64,000 nt of DNA from Halomonas sp. SSL-5 (GCF_030708455.1 NZ_JAUYWF010000004.1:124001-188000); one strand, 5' to 3'; numbered from the stretch's first letter, positions 49,252-57,725 are shown. Program-made: numbers and translations. Notes: generated by a model not told the origin, from the sequence alone.

Positions 49252-50772
49252 TCAGGTGGCCAGCGACATCCACACGCTCTTGAGGTCGGAGTACTCCTCC
49301 AGGGAGTGGTGGGACTTGTCGCGGCCGTTGCCCGACTGCTTGACCCCGCCGAAGGGCATGGTCTGGTCGCCACCCGCCCAGTTGTTGACGAACACCTGTC
49401 CCGACTGCAGCCGCCGGGTCACCCGCATGATGCGGTCGATGTCCTGGCTCCACAGGCCTGCCGCCAGGCCGTAGACGCTGTCGTTGGCCAGGCGCACCGC
49501 CTCCTCCTCGCTGTCGAAGCCGAACACCGAAAGCACCGGGCCGAAGATCTCCTCGCGGCCGATGGCCATCTCGGGGGTGACGCCATCGAACACCGTAGGC
49601 GGGATGAAGAACCCCTTGCCATCGACCGCGGTGGCCTCACCACCGGCACGCAGTCGGGCGCCCTCCTCCTGGCCCTGGCGGATGAACCCCAGCACCCGCT
49701 GGTACTGGGTCTCGTCGACCATGGCCCCCATGAAGCTGTCGGGATCCAGCGGGTCGCCGGGCTGCATACGCTCGGCCGCCGCCACCACCTTGTCGACGAA
49801 GGCCTCGCGAATGCTGTTCTCCACCAACAGCCGGGAACCGGCGATGCACACCTCGCCCTGGTTATGGAAGATCGCCGCGGCGGCGTGCTTCGCCACCCGG
49901 TCCAGATCCTTGCAGTCGGCGAAGACCAGGTTGGGACTCTTGCCACCGCACTCCAGGTAGAGGCGCTTGAGGTTGGACTCGCCGGCATACTGCATCAGCT
50001 GCTTGCCGGTCGCGGTGGAACCGGTGAAGGCCAGGCAGTCCACCTCCATGGAGAGAGCGAGCGCGCGGCCCACGGTGTGGCCGAAGCCCGGCAGCACCTG
50101 GAAGACGCCGCGGGGCAGGCCCGCCTCATGGGCCAGCTGGGCCAGGCGCAGCGCCGAGAGGGGCGACTTCTCCGAGGGCTTGAGGATCACGCTGTTGCCG
50201 GCGGCGAGCGCCGGGGCCACCTTCCAGGCGGTCATCATCAGCGGGAAGTTCCAGGGCACGATGGAGGCGACCACGCCCAGCGGCTCGCGCAGCACCAGCG
50301 CCAGGGCCTCATCGCCGGTGGGCGCCACCTCGCCGTAGAGCTTGTCGATGCACTCCGCCTGGTAGCGAAAGCAGGCGATGGCACCGCTGATGTCGCCCAG
50401 CGAGCTTGAGATCGGCTTGCCCATGTCCAGGGTGTCGAGCAGGGCGAGCTCGGCCTTGTCGGCCTCCATCAGGTCGGCCAGGCGCAGCAGTGCCTTCTTG
50501 CGCTTGCCCGGGGCCAGGCGCGACCAGGCGCCCCCGTCGAAGGCGGCGCGGGCATGGCTCACGGCCACGTCGGCATCGGCGGCGTCGCAGCTGGCCACCT
50601 CGGCAAGCACCTCACCGGTGGCCGGGTTGCGGGTCTCGAAGGTCTCGCCGCTGGCCGCAGCGACGAACACATCGTTGATGAAGGCGCGGGTCTCGAGTCC
50701 CTTCTCGAGCGTCAGGTCGGCGGCGCGCTGCTGCCACTCGGCCCGGGTCTTGGGCATCTCGGTGCGGCTCAT
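49252..50772 (-). CDS. puuC: Aldehyde dehydrogenase, PuuC-like
   Basis: NAD(P)-dependent oxidation of gamma-glutamyl-gamma-aminobutyraldehyde or 4-aminobutyraldehyde to the acid, in putrescine catabolism. The 506 residues have the full ALDH fold: PWNFPLMM (about 173-180), Rossmann GSTATGKQLM, general base Glu274 (LECGGKSP) and nucleophile Cys309 (NQGEVCIAGSR). It overlaps the aminotransferase stop by four bases (ATGA), so they are cotranslated. Substrate is inferred from the neighbours. Confidence 0.88.
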   Translation of the reverse strand: MSRTEMPKTRAEWQQRAADLTLEKGLETRAFINDVFVAAASGETFETRNPATGEVLAEVASCDAADADVAVSHARAAFDGGAWSRLAPGKRKKALLRLADLMEADKAELALLDTLDMGKPISSSLGDISGAIACFRYQAECIDKLYGEVAPTGDEALALVLREPLGVVASIVPWNFPLMMTAWKVAPALAAGNSVILKPSEKSPLSALRLAQLAHEAGLPRGVFQVLPGFGHTVGRALALSMEVDCLAFTGSTATGKQLMQYAGESNLKRLYLECGGKSPNLVFADCKDLDRVAKHAAAAIFHNQGEVCIAGSRLLVENSIREAFVDKVVAAAERMQPGDPLDPDSFMGAMVDETQYQRVLGFIRQGQEEGARLRAGGEATAVDGKGFFIPPTVFDGVTPEMAIGREEIFGPVLSVFGFDSEEEAVRLANDSVYGLAAGLWSQDIDRIMRVTRRLQSGQVFVNNWAGGDQTMPFGGVKQSGNGRDKSHHSLEEYSDLKSVWMSLAT

Positions 50773-52160
50773 GTCAGGCTCTCCTCGTGGGTGTCGGATG
50801 TGATGGCGGCGAGTCGCTCGAGGGTGGCGTCCAGGGCTCGGCGTGCCTTGTCGACCAGCTCGTCGATCTCGGCATGGGTAATCACCAGGGGCGGCGAGAT
50901 GATCATGGTATCGCCCACCGAGCGCATCACAAGGCCCGAGGCGAAGCAGAGGTCGCGGCACAGGTTGCCCACGGCCAGCGACTCGTCGAAACGCTCGCCG
51001 GTGGCGGGGTCGATCAGCTCCAGCGCGCCGATCAGCCCCAGGCAGCGCGCCTCGCCGACCAGCGGGTGCGACTCGAGGGCCTGCCAGCGCCGGGCCAGAT
51101 ACGGCCCCAGGTCGTCGCGAACCCGCGCCACCACGCCCTCCGCCTCCATCAGCTCGAGGTTCCTCTGCGCCACGGCGGCGCAGGTGGGATGACCGGAGTA
51201 GGTGAAGCCGTGGAAGAACTCGCCGCCCTCCTCGATCAGGGTGTCGGCGACGCGATCGCCCACCAGCACGCCGCCGATGGGCAGGTAGCCCGAGGAGAGC
51301 CCCTTGGCGATGGGCATCAGATCCGGCGCGAGGCCGTAGTGGACGCTGCCGAACCACTCGCCCAGGCGGCCGAAGCCGCAGATCACCTCGTCCACCACCA
51401 GCAGGATGTCATACTTCGCGAGCACCGCCTTGACCGCCGGCCAGTAGCTCGCCGGCGGGATGATGGCGCCGCCGGCGCCCTGCACCGGCTCGGCGATAAA
51501 GGCGGCCACCCGATCCTCTCCCAGTTCCTGGATCTTCGCTTCCAGGGCCGCGGCGCACTCCCGGCCGAAGGCGTCGGGGTCATGGCCCGCCGGGCGCCCT
51601 TCTTGAAACCAATAGGGCTGACGCACATGGGCGATCTTCGGCACCAGCGGGCCGCCCTGCTGGTGCATGGGGGCCATGCCACCGAGGCTGACGCCGGCCA
51701 CGGTGGAGCCGTGGTAGGCGTTCTCTCGGCCGATCACCCACTGCTTGTCGTTCTGGCCCTTCAGCGCCCAGTAGCGGCGCACCATGCGCAGCACGGTGTC
51801 GTTGGCCTCGGAGCCCGAGCCGGTGAAGAAGACGCGGTTGATATGGGGGGGCGCCAGCCGGCAGAGCGTCTCGGCGAGCCTGACCGCCGGCGGATGGGTG
51901 GTCTTGAAGAAGTTGTTGTAATAGGGCAACTCGCGCATCTGGGCGGTGGCGGCCTCCACCAGCTCCTCGCGGCCGTAGCCCAGGTTGACGCACCACAGGC
52001 CGGCCATGCCGTCGAGGATGCGGTTGCCCTCGGAGTCGATGATATAGACGCCCTCGCCGCGCTCGATGATGCGGCTGCCCTCCTCGCCCAGCGCCTTGAA
52101 GTCGGTGAAGGGGTGCAGGTGGTGGGCGCGGTCGAGCCGCTGGTAGTCAGGTGTCTGCAT
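50769..52160 (-). CDS. spuC: Class III aminotransferase, SpuC-like (putrescine-pyruvate)
   Basis: PLP enzyme that moves the terminal amino group of putrescine (or another polyamine) to pyruvate, giving 4-aminobutyraldehyde. The start MQTPDYQRLDRAHHLHPFTDFKAL gives 463 residues. Motifs: FFTGSGSEANDTVLRM, NAYHGSTVAGVSLGG, Asp257 (VVDEVICGFGRLG) and PLP-binding Lys286 (IAKGLSSGYLPIGGV). It starts 14 bases inside the puuD 3' end. In E. coli the equivalent step is done by the oxidase PuuB, which is absent here. Specificity between putrescine, cadaverine and gamma-glutamyl-putrescine cannot be read from sequence. Confidence 0.88.
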   Translation of the reverse strand: MQTPDYQRLDRAHHLHPFTDFKALGEEGSRIIERGEGVYIIDSEGNRILDGMAGLWCVNLGYGREELVEAATAQMRELPYYNNFFKTTHPPAVRLAETLCRLAPPHINRVFFTGSGSEANDTVLRMVRRYWALKGQNDKQWVIGRENAYHGSTVAGVSLGGMAPMHQQGGPLVPKIAHVRQPYWFQEGRPAGHDPDAFGRECAAALEAKIQELGEDRVAAFIAEPVQGAGGAIIPPASYWPAVKAVLAKYDILLVVDEVICGFGRLGEWFGSVHYGLAPDLMPIAKGLSSGYLPIGGVLVGDRVADTLIEEGGEFFHGFTYSGHPTCAAVAQRNLELMEAEGVVARVRDDLGPYLARRWQALESHPLVGEARCLGLIGALELIDPATGERFDESLAVGNLCRDLCFASGLVMRSVGDTMIISPPLVITHAEIDELVDKARRALDATLERLAAITSDTHEESLT

Positions 52161-52926
52161 GATCGACGGCTCCAGGCTGAGGGTGTCGGGCGGCCTGGCG
52201 GCGCCGGCACGCCTCGGCGAAGCCGCGGAACAGAGCGTCATAGAGCGGATGCTCGCGGGGCTGCCACTCGGGGTGCCACTGCACCGCCAGGGCGAAGCCC
52301 GTCGCATCGCGCACCGAGATCGCCTCGATGAGCCCATCCGGGGCATGCGCCTCGGCGTCGAGCCCCGGCCCCAGGGTGGCGATGCCCTGCTGGTGCAGGG
52401 AGTTCACCCGGGAGTCGGATGCGGGATAGAGCGCGGCCAGCCGGCCACCGGGCGCCAGGGTAATCGCGTGGCTCGGGGCATACTTTGCCTCGCGATCGCC
52501 TTCCGGTTCGCGGTGATCGAGCATGCCCGGCACCCGCTGCACCGCCTGGTGCAGGGTGCCGCCGAAGGCCACATTGAGCTCCTGGAAGCCGCGACAGATG
52601 GCGAAGAGCGGCAGCCCGAGATCCAGCGCGGCGGGGATCCAGGCCAGGGCCGCGGCGTCGCGGTGGATATCGTCCCGGGTATTCTCCGGCTCCCGCTCGG
52701 CCCCGTAGCGGCCCGGCTCGACGTTGGTATAGCTGCCGGTGAGCAGCAGGCCATCCAGGTGGGCCGGCAGGTCGCCGGCCACGGCGTCCTCCCAGACCGG
52801 CAGGATCACCGGCGCCAGCCCGTACTCGCGCAACGCGGCCAGGTACTTGTCGGTGACCATATGCGCCGGGTGGCCCTCCACCTCGCGGCGGCAGGCGATC
52901 ACGCCCACCAGGGGTCGGGACGACAT
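52147..52926 (-). CDS. puuD: Gamma-glutamyl-gamma-aminobutyrate hydrolase PuuD
   Basis: Class I glutamine-amidotransferase-like peptidase that releases GABA from gamma-glutamyl-GABA. The start MSSRPLVGVIACRREVEGHPAHMV, with GAGGAG upstream, gives 259 residues. The nucleophile is Cys111 (LFAICRGFQELNVAFGG), with LLLTGSYTNVEP before it and the catalytic His in VQWHPEW. First gene of puuD-spuC-puuC; divergent from puuA across 240 bases. Confidence 0.92.
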   Translation of the reverse strand: MSSRPLVGVIACRREVEGHPAHMVTDKYLAALREYGLAPVILPVWEDAVAGDLPAHLDGLLLTGSYTNVEPGRYGAEREPENTRDDIHRDAAALAWIPAALDLGLPLFAICRGFQELNVAFGGTLHQAVQRVPGMLDHREPEGDREAKYAPSHAITLAPGGRLAALYPASDSRVNSLHQQGIATLGPGLDAEAHAPDGLIEAISVRDATGFALAVQWHPEWQPREHPLYDALFRGFAEACRRRQAARHPQPGAVDHADT

Positions 52927-52955
52927 TACGCTCTCCTCTTCGTCGACGAATCTCG

Positions 52956-52976
52956 ATGTTATGCTTTGCTCAACAT
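52956..52976. promoter_or_regulatory. Possible operator upstream of puuD
   Basis: Short inverted repeat ATGTT ... AACAT, 11 bases apart, in the puuD leader region and overlapping a weak GGGACA-N17-CATAAC promoter on the minus strand. A PuuR site would be expected about here, but five-base arms are weak evidence. Confidence 0.3.
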
Positions 52977-53100
52977 AGCCTGTCCCGACACGGATGCCAA
53001 GCGAGAGCCAAAACACCGCAATCGCCATAGAAAAACCCTAGAAAATGGAGCCCCGTCGGCATCAACCCACAGGCACCAGCCTCCGGGTGTCGTAAAGTAT

Positions 53101-53130
53101 TTGACAACATGCGCATGTCACCACAAAGAT
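53101..53130 (+). promoter_or_regulatory. puuA promoter with palindromic spacer
   Basis: Consensus -35 TTGACA (53101-53106) and a weak -10 AAAGAT (53125-53130) 18 bases on. The first 12 bases of the spacer are the perfect palindrome ACATGCGCATGT (53107-53118), positioned where a bound repressor would block polymerase. The start site would lie about 30 bases before the puuA ATG. Confidence 0.5.
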
Positions 53131-53166
53131 AGCACCACGCCTAGCCGAACAAGGGACTCTGCCATC

Positions 53167-54543
53167 ATGTCGCCACACGTCGCCTCCGAGGCCCGGGACT
53201 TCCTCGCGCAGCACCCCGAGATCGACGCCATCGACCTGCTGATCAGCGACCTCAACGGCGTGCTGCGCGGCAAGCGGGTCTCCCCCGAGAACCTGGAGAA
53301 GGCCTATGCCCAGGGTATCAACCTGCCCGCCTCGGTCTACGCCCTGGACATCCTCGGCAACACCATCGAGGAGACCGGGCTGGGCCTCGACAGCGGCGAC
53401 GCCGACCGGGTGTGCCGGCCGCTTCCCGGTACGCTGATGCCCACGCCGTGGCGGCGCCAGGGTCGCCAGGCGCAGCTGCTGATGCACATGCAGGAACCCG
53501 ACGGCAGCGGCTTCTTCGCCGAGCCACGCCAGCTGCTCGCCCGGCAGCTCGAGCGCCTGACGGCCCGCGGGCTGGCTCCGGTGGTCGCCGTGGAGATGGA
53601 ATTCTATCTGGTGGACCGTGAGCGCGACCCCGGCGGCTCGATCCAGCCGCCCTGCTCGCCAATGACCGGCGAGCGCGCCAGCCAGAGCCAGCTCTACTCG
53701 GTGAACGAACTCGACGAGTATGCGGACTTCCTGGGTGAGGTGCAGAGCGCGGCCGCCGTCCAGAAGCTGCCGCTGGACACCATGCTCAAGGAGTGTGCCC
53801 CGGGCCAGTTCGAGATCACCCTCAAGCATGGCCCGGACGTGCTGGCCGCCTGCGACGCGGCGATACTGCTCAAGCGACTGATCAAGGGGGTGGCGCAGAA
53901 TCACGGCTTCGAGGCCACCTTCATGGCCAAGCCCTATGGCCTCGAGGCGGGCAACGGCACCCACGTGCATATCAGCCTGCTGAACGAGGACGGGGACAAC
54001 GTCTTCGCCGCCGCCGACGGTGACGTACTGGGCAGCCCGGCGCTGAAACGGGCCATCGCCGGCCTGCTGGCGCTGATGCCGGCAAGCGTGGCGCTTTTCG
54101 CCCCCAACCTCAACTCCTTCCGCCGCTTCCAGCCGGGACTCTACGTGCCCATGGCGCCCACCTGGGGCTTCGACAATCGCTCGGTGGCGGTGCGCATCCC
54201 CTCGGGCCCCAACGCCGCACGGCGGCTCGAGCACCGGGTGGCCGGCGCCGACGCCAACCCCTACCTGCTGCTGGCGGCACTGCTGGCCGGCATCGAGCAC
54301 GGTCTCGCCGGGGAGTCGACCCCGCCGCCGCCGGTCACCGGCAACGCCTATGCCCAGCATCCGCCCAGCCTGACCAACAGCTGGAGCCAGGCGCTGGACC
54401 TGCTCGAAGCGAGCGAGCCGCTCGGCGCGGCCCTGGGTGCCGACTTCCTGCGGGTCTTCCTGGCCAACCGCCGCGCCGAGCGCGACCAGGCCATGCAGCA
54501 CGTCAGCCGCCTGGAGACCGACTGGTACCTGCGCAACGTCTAG
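53167..54543 (+). CDS. puuA: Gamma-glutamylputrescine synthetase PuuA (glutamine synthetase family)
   Basis: ATP-dependent ligase joining glutamate to putrescine, the entry step of the gamma-glutamyl pathway. The start MSPHVASEARDFLAQHPEIDAIDLLISDLNGVLRGKRV gives 458 residues. Glutamine-synthetase motifs: catalytic Glu residues in VVAVEMEFYLVDRE, PGQFEITLKHGPD, the His loop GNGTHVHISL, NSFRRFQPG and ATP/Arg loop NRSVAVRIP. The start of the protein and the missing adenylylation Tyr context point to PuuA/SpuI rather than GlnA. Divergent from puuD and likely co-regulated. Confidence 0.92.
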   Translation: MSPHVASEARDFLAQHPEIDAIDLLISDLNGVLRGKRVSPENLEKAYAQGINLPASVYALDILGNTIEETGLGLDSGDADRVCRPLPGTLMPTPWRRQGRQAQLLMHMQEPDGSGFFAEPRQLLARQLERLTARGLAPVVAVEMEFYLVDRERDPGGSIQPPCSPMTGERASQSQLYSVNELDEYADFLGEVQSAAAVQKLPLDTMLKECAPGQFEITLKHGPDVLAACDAAILLKRLIKGVAQNHGFEATFMAKPYGLEAGNGTHVHISLLNEDGDNVFAAADGDVLGSPALKRAIAGLLALMPASVALFAPNLNSFRRFQPGLYVPMAPTWGFDNRSVAVRIPSGPNAARRLEHRVAGADANPYLLLAALLAGIEHGLAGESTPPPPVTGNAYAQHPPSLTNSWSQALDLLEASEPLGAALGADFLRVFLANRRAERDQAMQHVSRLETDWYLRNV

Positions 54544-54563
54544 CGTCGTCGCGAGTAGGCGGC

Positions 54564-55259
54564 TTACACCTTGGTCGATTCGCCCTCCCGGACCTCGGGC
54601 TCGGCCTGCCACTGCACCTCGCCGTCGACCACCGGCAGGCGCTCGGCCTGGGGAGGCGTCTCGAGGCGCCGCGACATCTCCTCGCCATCGAGGCGGTAGG
54701 TGACGTCGTAGCCCTGGGTCTCCTCATGTTCCTCCATGAGCGTCCGGCACTGCTCCTCGGTCACGACCCTCTCGCGGGTCTCGTAGCGCGTCTCGTAACG
54801 GGTCTCGTACTGGATCTGTGAACCGGCCTGGGCGTGCTGCCGGGCCTCGACGCGCTCCTGCACCTCGCGCCCGGCCAGGGCGCCGCCGATGGCACCGGCC
54901 ACGGTGGCGATCTTCTTGCCGCTGCCGCCACCGATCTGGTTGCCCAGCAGGCCACCGACGACGGCGCCGGCGGCACCACCGAGGATACGGTTGGGGTCCC
55001 GGCTGGACGCCGGCCCGGAGGGGGCCTGGGTCTCGACGGGTACCTGAACCGGCACCTCGACCGGCACCTGCTCGCTCACCACCCGCTCCACGTCCTCGCA
55101 GACCTCGCGGGGCCGCTCCACGGTACGGGTCACTGGTTGCACCGCCAGGATTTCGGCATACTCCGGCCCGCTCGGCTGCTGGACCTGCCAGGCGCCGAAG
55201 GCCAGGCCTCCCAGGCCCAGCACGGCCAGGGTCGTACCGACGACTATCGACTTGCTCAT
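54564..55259 (-). CDS. Glycine-zipper 2TM-domain envelope protein
   Basis: Membrane or envelope protein of the Rick_17kDa/glycine-zipper type. An N-terminal hydrophobic segment (about 4-25) has no lipobox Cys and may be a signal anchor. The glycine zipper lies at about 92-130: ILGGAAGAVVGGLLGNQIGGGSGKKIATVAGAIGGALAGREV. Repetitive elements flank it: PVEVPVQVPVE before and three YETR units after. The Cys residues in REVCEDVE and EEQCRTLM could form a disulfide. AGGAGG precedes the ATG. Similar proteins are found near stress or envelope genes, but function is unknown. Convergent with puuA, 20 bases apart. Confidence 0.8.
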   Translation of the reverse strand: MSKSIVVGTTLAVLGLGGLAFGAWQVQQPSGPEYAEILAVQPVTRTVERPREVCEDVERVVSEQVPVEVPVQVPVETQAPSGPASSRDPNRILGGAAGAVVGGLLGNQIGGGSGKKIATVAGAIGGALAGREVQERVEARQHAQAGSQIQYETRYETRYETRERVVTEEQCRTLMEEHEETQGYDVTYRLDGEEMSRRLETPPQAERLPVVDGEVQWQAEPEVREGESTKV

Positions 55260-55275
55260 CTGTCACCTCCTGAAA

Positions 55276-55291
55276 GAGTGGAAGACCACTC
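55276..55291 (-). other. Hairpin in the leader of the glycine-zipper gene
   Basis: GAGTGG and CCACTC form a 6-bp stem with a four-base loop directly upstream of the AGGAGG ribosome-binding site. It may influence translation. Apart from this and the tandem repeat at 55472, the gap 55260-55486 holds nothing I recognise. Confidence 0.3.
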
Positions 55292-55471
55292 GCTGAAAAC
55301 ACCATCGGGCTCCAGGCGTGAGTGACCATGACGGCTTGGGCGATGAGAGGGCAGCGCGATCCGGCGCCACCCGACGAGGCTCAGTATAGGATGATGCGCC
55401 CTGGCGAGGGGCGGGGGGAAACGACTTCCACAGACTCTCCCCGACCGTCGCCGGATAGCGACAGGCGACGC

Positions 55472-55497
55472 GCTCAGGCGAAGGGCTCAGGCGAGGG
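55472..55497. repeat. 13-bp direct repeat across the stop of the MetF-like gene
   Basis: Two adjacent copies of GCTCAGGCGA(A/G)GG; the stop codon of the MetF-like gene lies in the second copy, so the duplication repeats the last codons and the stop. Same pattern as at the dolP and sspB stops. Confidence 0.75.
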
Positions 55498-56404
55498 GCT
55501 CGCCGGCGGAGGTGACGGCCCGGCCCTCCGGCTCAATCGTTGCGGAGGGAGACGACACCAGCCCCGAGCGGTCTTCCAGCCAGCGGTGGGTAGGAGCGAC
55601 ACGATTGAAGGTGTAGACGTGCAGGCCGACAAAGCCGCCGAGAGGATCGCCCAGCAGTGTGACCAATGGCTCAAGCAGCGCATCGGGGCGATAGGGGGAG
55701 GGTTTCAGTAGCCGCGCCAGCCAGCCAGACTGGCGTTGCAGGGCGCGCACCGAGGGGCCAAGCCCCAGGCGCAGGGCGATGGCCAGCAATCGCCTGGGCT
55801 CCATGACCCCGGGAATCCCGGCATATACCGGCAGCGAGAGGCCAGCTCGCCGCTGCTGCTCGCGCCAGGCCAGCAGCGGCGCCGCCTCGAAACACAGCTG
55901 ACTGACGGCATAGTCGGCCAGTCCTGCCTTGGCCGCCAGGTCACGCTGCAGCGCCATGGCTTCGACCCTGGGATGTCCCTCCGGATAGACCGGCACGCCG
56001 ATTCGCGCCGGGCGTCGTGCGTGACCGTCCATGGCCTCGAGCAGCGCCAGGCCATGGGGGTAGGCTCCCAGCGGGCGCTCGGTATCACCGCCCACCACGA
56101 AGGCATCGTCGATGCCCAGCGCCGCGAGGCGCCCCAGCACCTGTTCCAGGTGGGCACGGTCACGCATCAGCCGCGCAGCAAGGTGCGGCACCACCCGGAA
56201 GCCCTCCCCGACCAGCCACTCGCTGGCCTGCAGGGTGCGCTCCAGGCCATGGCGCGGCGAGCAGGTCACGGTGACCACGGCGCCGTGCGGCAGCTCGCAA
56301 GCCGCCTCCTGCATGCCGGCGATGGGCAGCAACTCATAGCGGATCGCCGACTCCATCGGGCGGGCAAGGGCCGCCGTCAGCGCGGCCCGATTGGCCTCGT
56401 TCAT
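55487..56404 (-). CDS. Methylenetetrahydrofolate reductase family protein
   Basis: Divergent TIM-barrel flavoprotein of the MetF family, which interconverts 5-methyl-THF and 5,10-methylene-THF. In 305 residues the MetF landmarks are recognisable in order: YELLP with Glu24 in place of FEFFPP, VTVTCSPRHG, VVPHLAARLM, FVVGGD (flavin-site Asp), VYPEGHP, YAGIPGVMEP and a C-terminal LHVYTFNR. Six bases follow the DmdA-like gene on the same strand. The context suggests oxidation of methyl-THF produced by the methyltransferase, not methionine synthesis. Sequence distance from housekeeping MetF is considerable. Confidence 0.85.
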   Translation of the reverse strand: MNEANRAALTAALARPMESAIRYELLPIAGMQEAACELPHGAVVTVTCSPRHGLERTLQASEWLVGEGFRVVPHLAARLMRDRAHLEQVLGRLAALGIDDAFVVGGDTERPLGAYPHGLALLEAMDGHARRPARIGVPVYPEGHPRVEAMALQRDLAAKAGLADYAVSQLCFEAAPLLAWREQQRRAGLSLPVYAGIPGVMEPRRLLAIALRLGLGPSVRALQRQSGWLARLLKPSPYRPDALLEPLVTLLGDPLGGFVGLHVYTFNRVAPTHRWLEDRSGLVSSPSATIEPEGRAVTSAGEPLA

Positions 56405-56410
56405 GTCAGC

Positions 56411-57607
56411 TTACCCCTTGGGAATCGCCTTGCTCGGGTCGTGGAAGGGTTTCTCCACCACCCGGGCCTCCTGCAGGCCGGTATTGGCCTCGATGCGCAG
56501 TGCCGTGCCCAGTTCGGCGTACTCGATCGGCACCATGGCATAGCCGATGTTGCGCTCCTGACGCGGCGAGCGGGTGGCCGAGGTCACCTTGCCGATTCGC
56601 GCGCCCCCCTCGTCGAGCACCGGGAAGACATCGATCATCGCACCGTCGGTGAAATAGCCGACGCTGGGGCCGTCGATCTCCACGCCCACCAGCTTGCGCG
56701 ACACGCCCGCGGCCTTGATGCGCTCCAGGGCGGCGCGGCCGATGAAGTCGTCGTCGCCACGCAGGTCCACCATCCAGTCGTAACCCATGCCTACCTCGAA
56801 GGGGTTGGTGTCGTACCAGATGTCGCAGCCGAAGGCGAGGATGCCGCCCTCGATGCGGCGGATATGGCAGGGGCCGATCACCTGCATGTCGTGGGGCCGG
56901 CCGGCCTCGAAGACCCGCTGCCAGAGCGCCTCACCGAAACGACTGGCCTCACGCAGGTAGATCTCGTAGCCGATCTCTCCCGAGTAGCCGGTGCGCGAGA
57001 TCACCACCGACATGCCGTCCAGCCGGGCCTCCATCAGGTGATAGTAGGGAATCCCCAGCACCGCCTCGCCGAACAGGTCCACCATCACCGCCTTGGCCCC
57101 GGGCCCCTGGACCTGCACCGGCGCCACGTCCACCTCCTGGAGGGTCACATCCAGGCCCGAATTGACCGCCAGCCCCCGGCACCACAGCAGGATGTCGCTG
57201 TCGGCAAGCGACAGCCAGAAGCGGTCCTCCTCGATGCGCAGCAGCACCGGGTCGTTGAGGATGCCGCCATCGGGAGCGGTGACGAAGACATACTTGCACT
57301 GCCCCACCTGGCAGTGGCGCATGTCGCGGGGGACCAGCCGCTGGGTGAAGGCGAAGGCGTCGGGACCGCTGATCTCGATCTGGCGCTCGACACCGACGTC
57401 CCACAGGGTCACGCCCTCTACCAGGGCCCAGTACTCGTCCACCGGGTCGGTGTAGAGCCGGGGATGGTAGTGGTGGTTGTAGACGCTGTACTTGCGCACC
57501 CCGTGACGCCGCGAGGCATAGAAGAAGGGTGACTTGCGGATGCGTGGATAGAGCAGGATCTCCGGCGCCGTCTGGGCCTGCGGGATGCTCTCGATGACCT
57601 GGGACAT
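56411..57607 (-). CDS. DmdA-like/GcvT-family THF-dependent demethylase
   Basis: THF-dependent methyltransferase of the aminomethyltransferase fold. GAGGAGG precedes the ATG of MSQVIESIPQ; 398 residues. Long stretches match the DMSP demethylase DmdA pattern rather than glycine-cleavage GcvT: VYNHHYHPRLY, EYWALVEGVTLWDVGVERQIEISGPDA, GQCKYVFVTAPDGGILNDPVLLRI, FWLSLADSDILLWCRGLAVNSG, YSGEIGYEIYLRE, NPFEVG and SPRQERNIGYAMVP. True DmdA makes methylmercaptopropionate and methyl-THF. Many DmdA-like proteins act on other methylated compounds, so DMSP is only one candidate. Followed at six bases by the MetF-like gene and divergent from the FAD-GcvT fusion. Confidence 0.82.
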   Translation of the reverse strand: MSQVIESIPQAQTAPEILLYPRIRKSPFFYASRRHGVRKYSVYNHHYHPRLYTDPVDEYWALVEGVTLWDVGVERQIEISGPDAFAFTQRLVPRDMRHCQVGQCKYVFVTAPDGGILNDPVLLRIEEDRFWLSLADSDILLWCRGLAVNSGLDVTLQEVDVAPVQVQGPGAKAVMVDLFGEAVLGIPYYHLMEARLDGMSVVISRTGYSGEIGYEIYLREASRFGEALWQRVFEAGRPHDMQVIGPCHIRRIEGGILAFGCDIWYDTNPFEVGMGYDWMVDLRGDDDFIGRAALERIKAAGVSRKLVGVEIDGPSVGYFTDGAMIDVFPVLDEGGARIGKVTSATRSPRQERNIGYAMVPIEYAELGTALRIEANTGLQEARVVEKPFHDPSKAIPKG

Positions 57608-57725
57608 GACCGCCTCCTCGAGTGTCGTTGTGGCGGGGGCCGGCACCCGCCGGCCGCCCTTGACTACGACACTAGCCCCAGCGGCGACCACGCATCTCGC
57701 TGTGGGCGTCCAGCTCTTTGGCGTG

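Noticed and set aside
50773-51357. Extension of the aldehyde dehydrogenase to 701 codons
   Set aside because: The added part is an out-of-frame reading of the aminotransferase gene with Arg/Gly-rich low complexity.
52159-53166. Open frame joined upstream of puuA making a 794-codon protein
   Set aside because: The upstream part is antisense to puuD and crosses the divergent promoter region; PuuA similarity starts at 53167.
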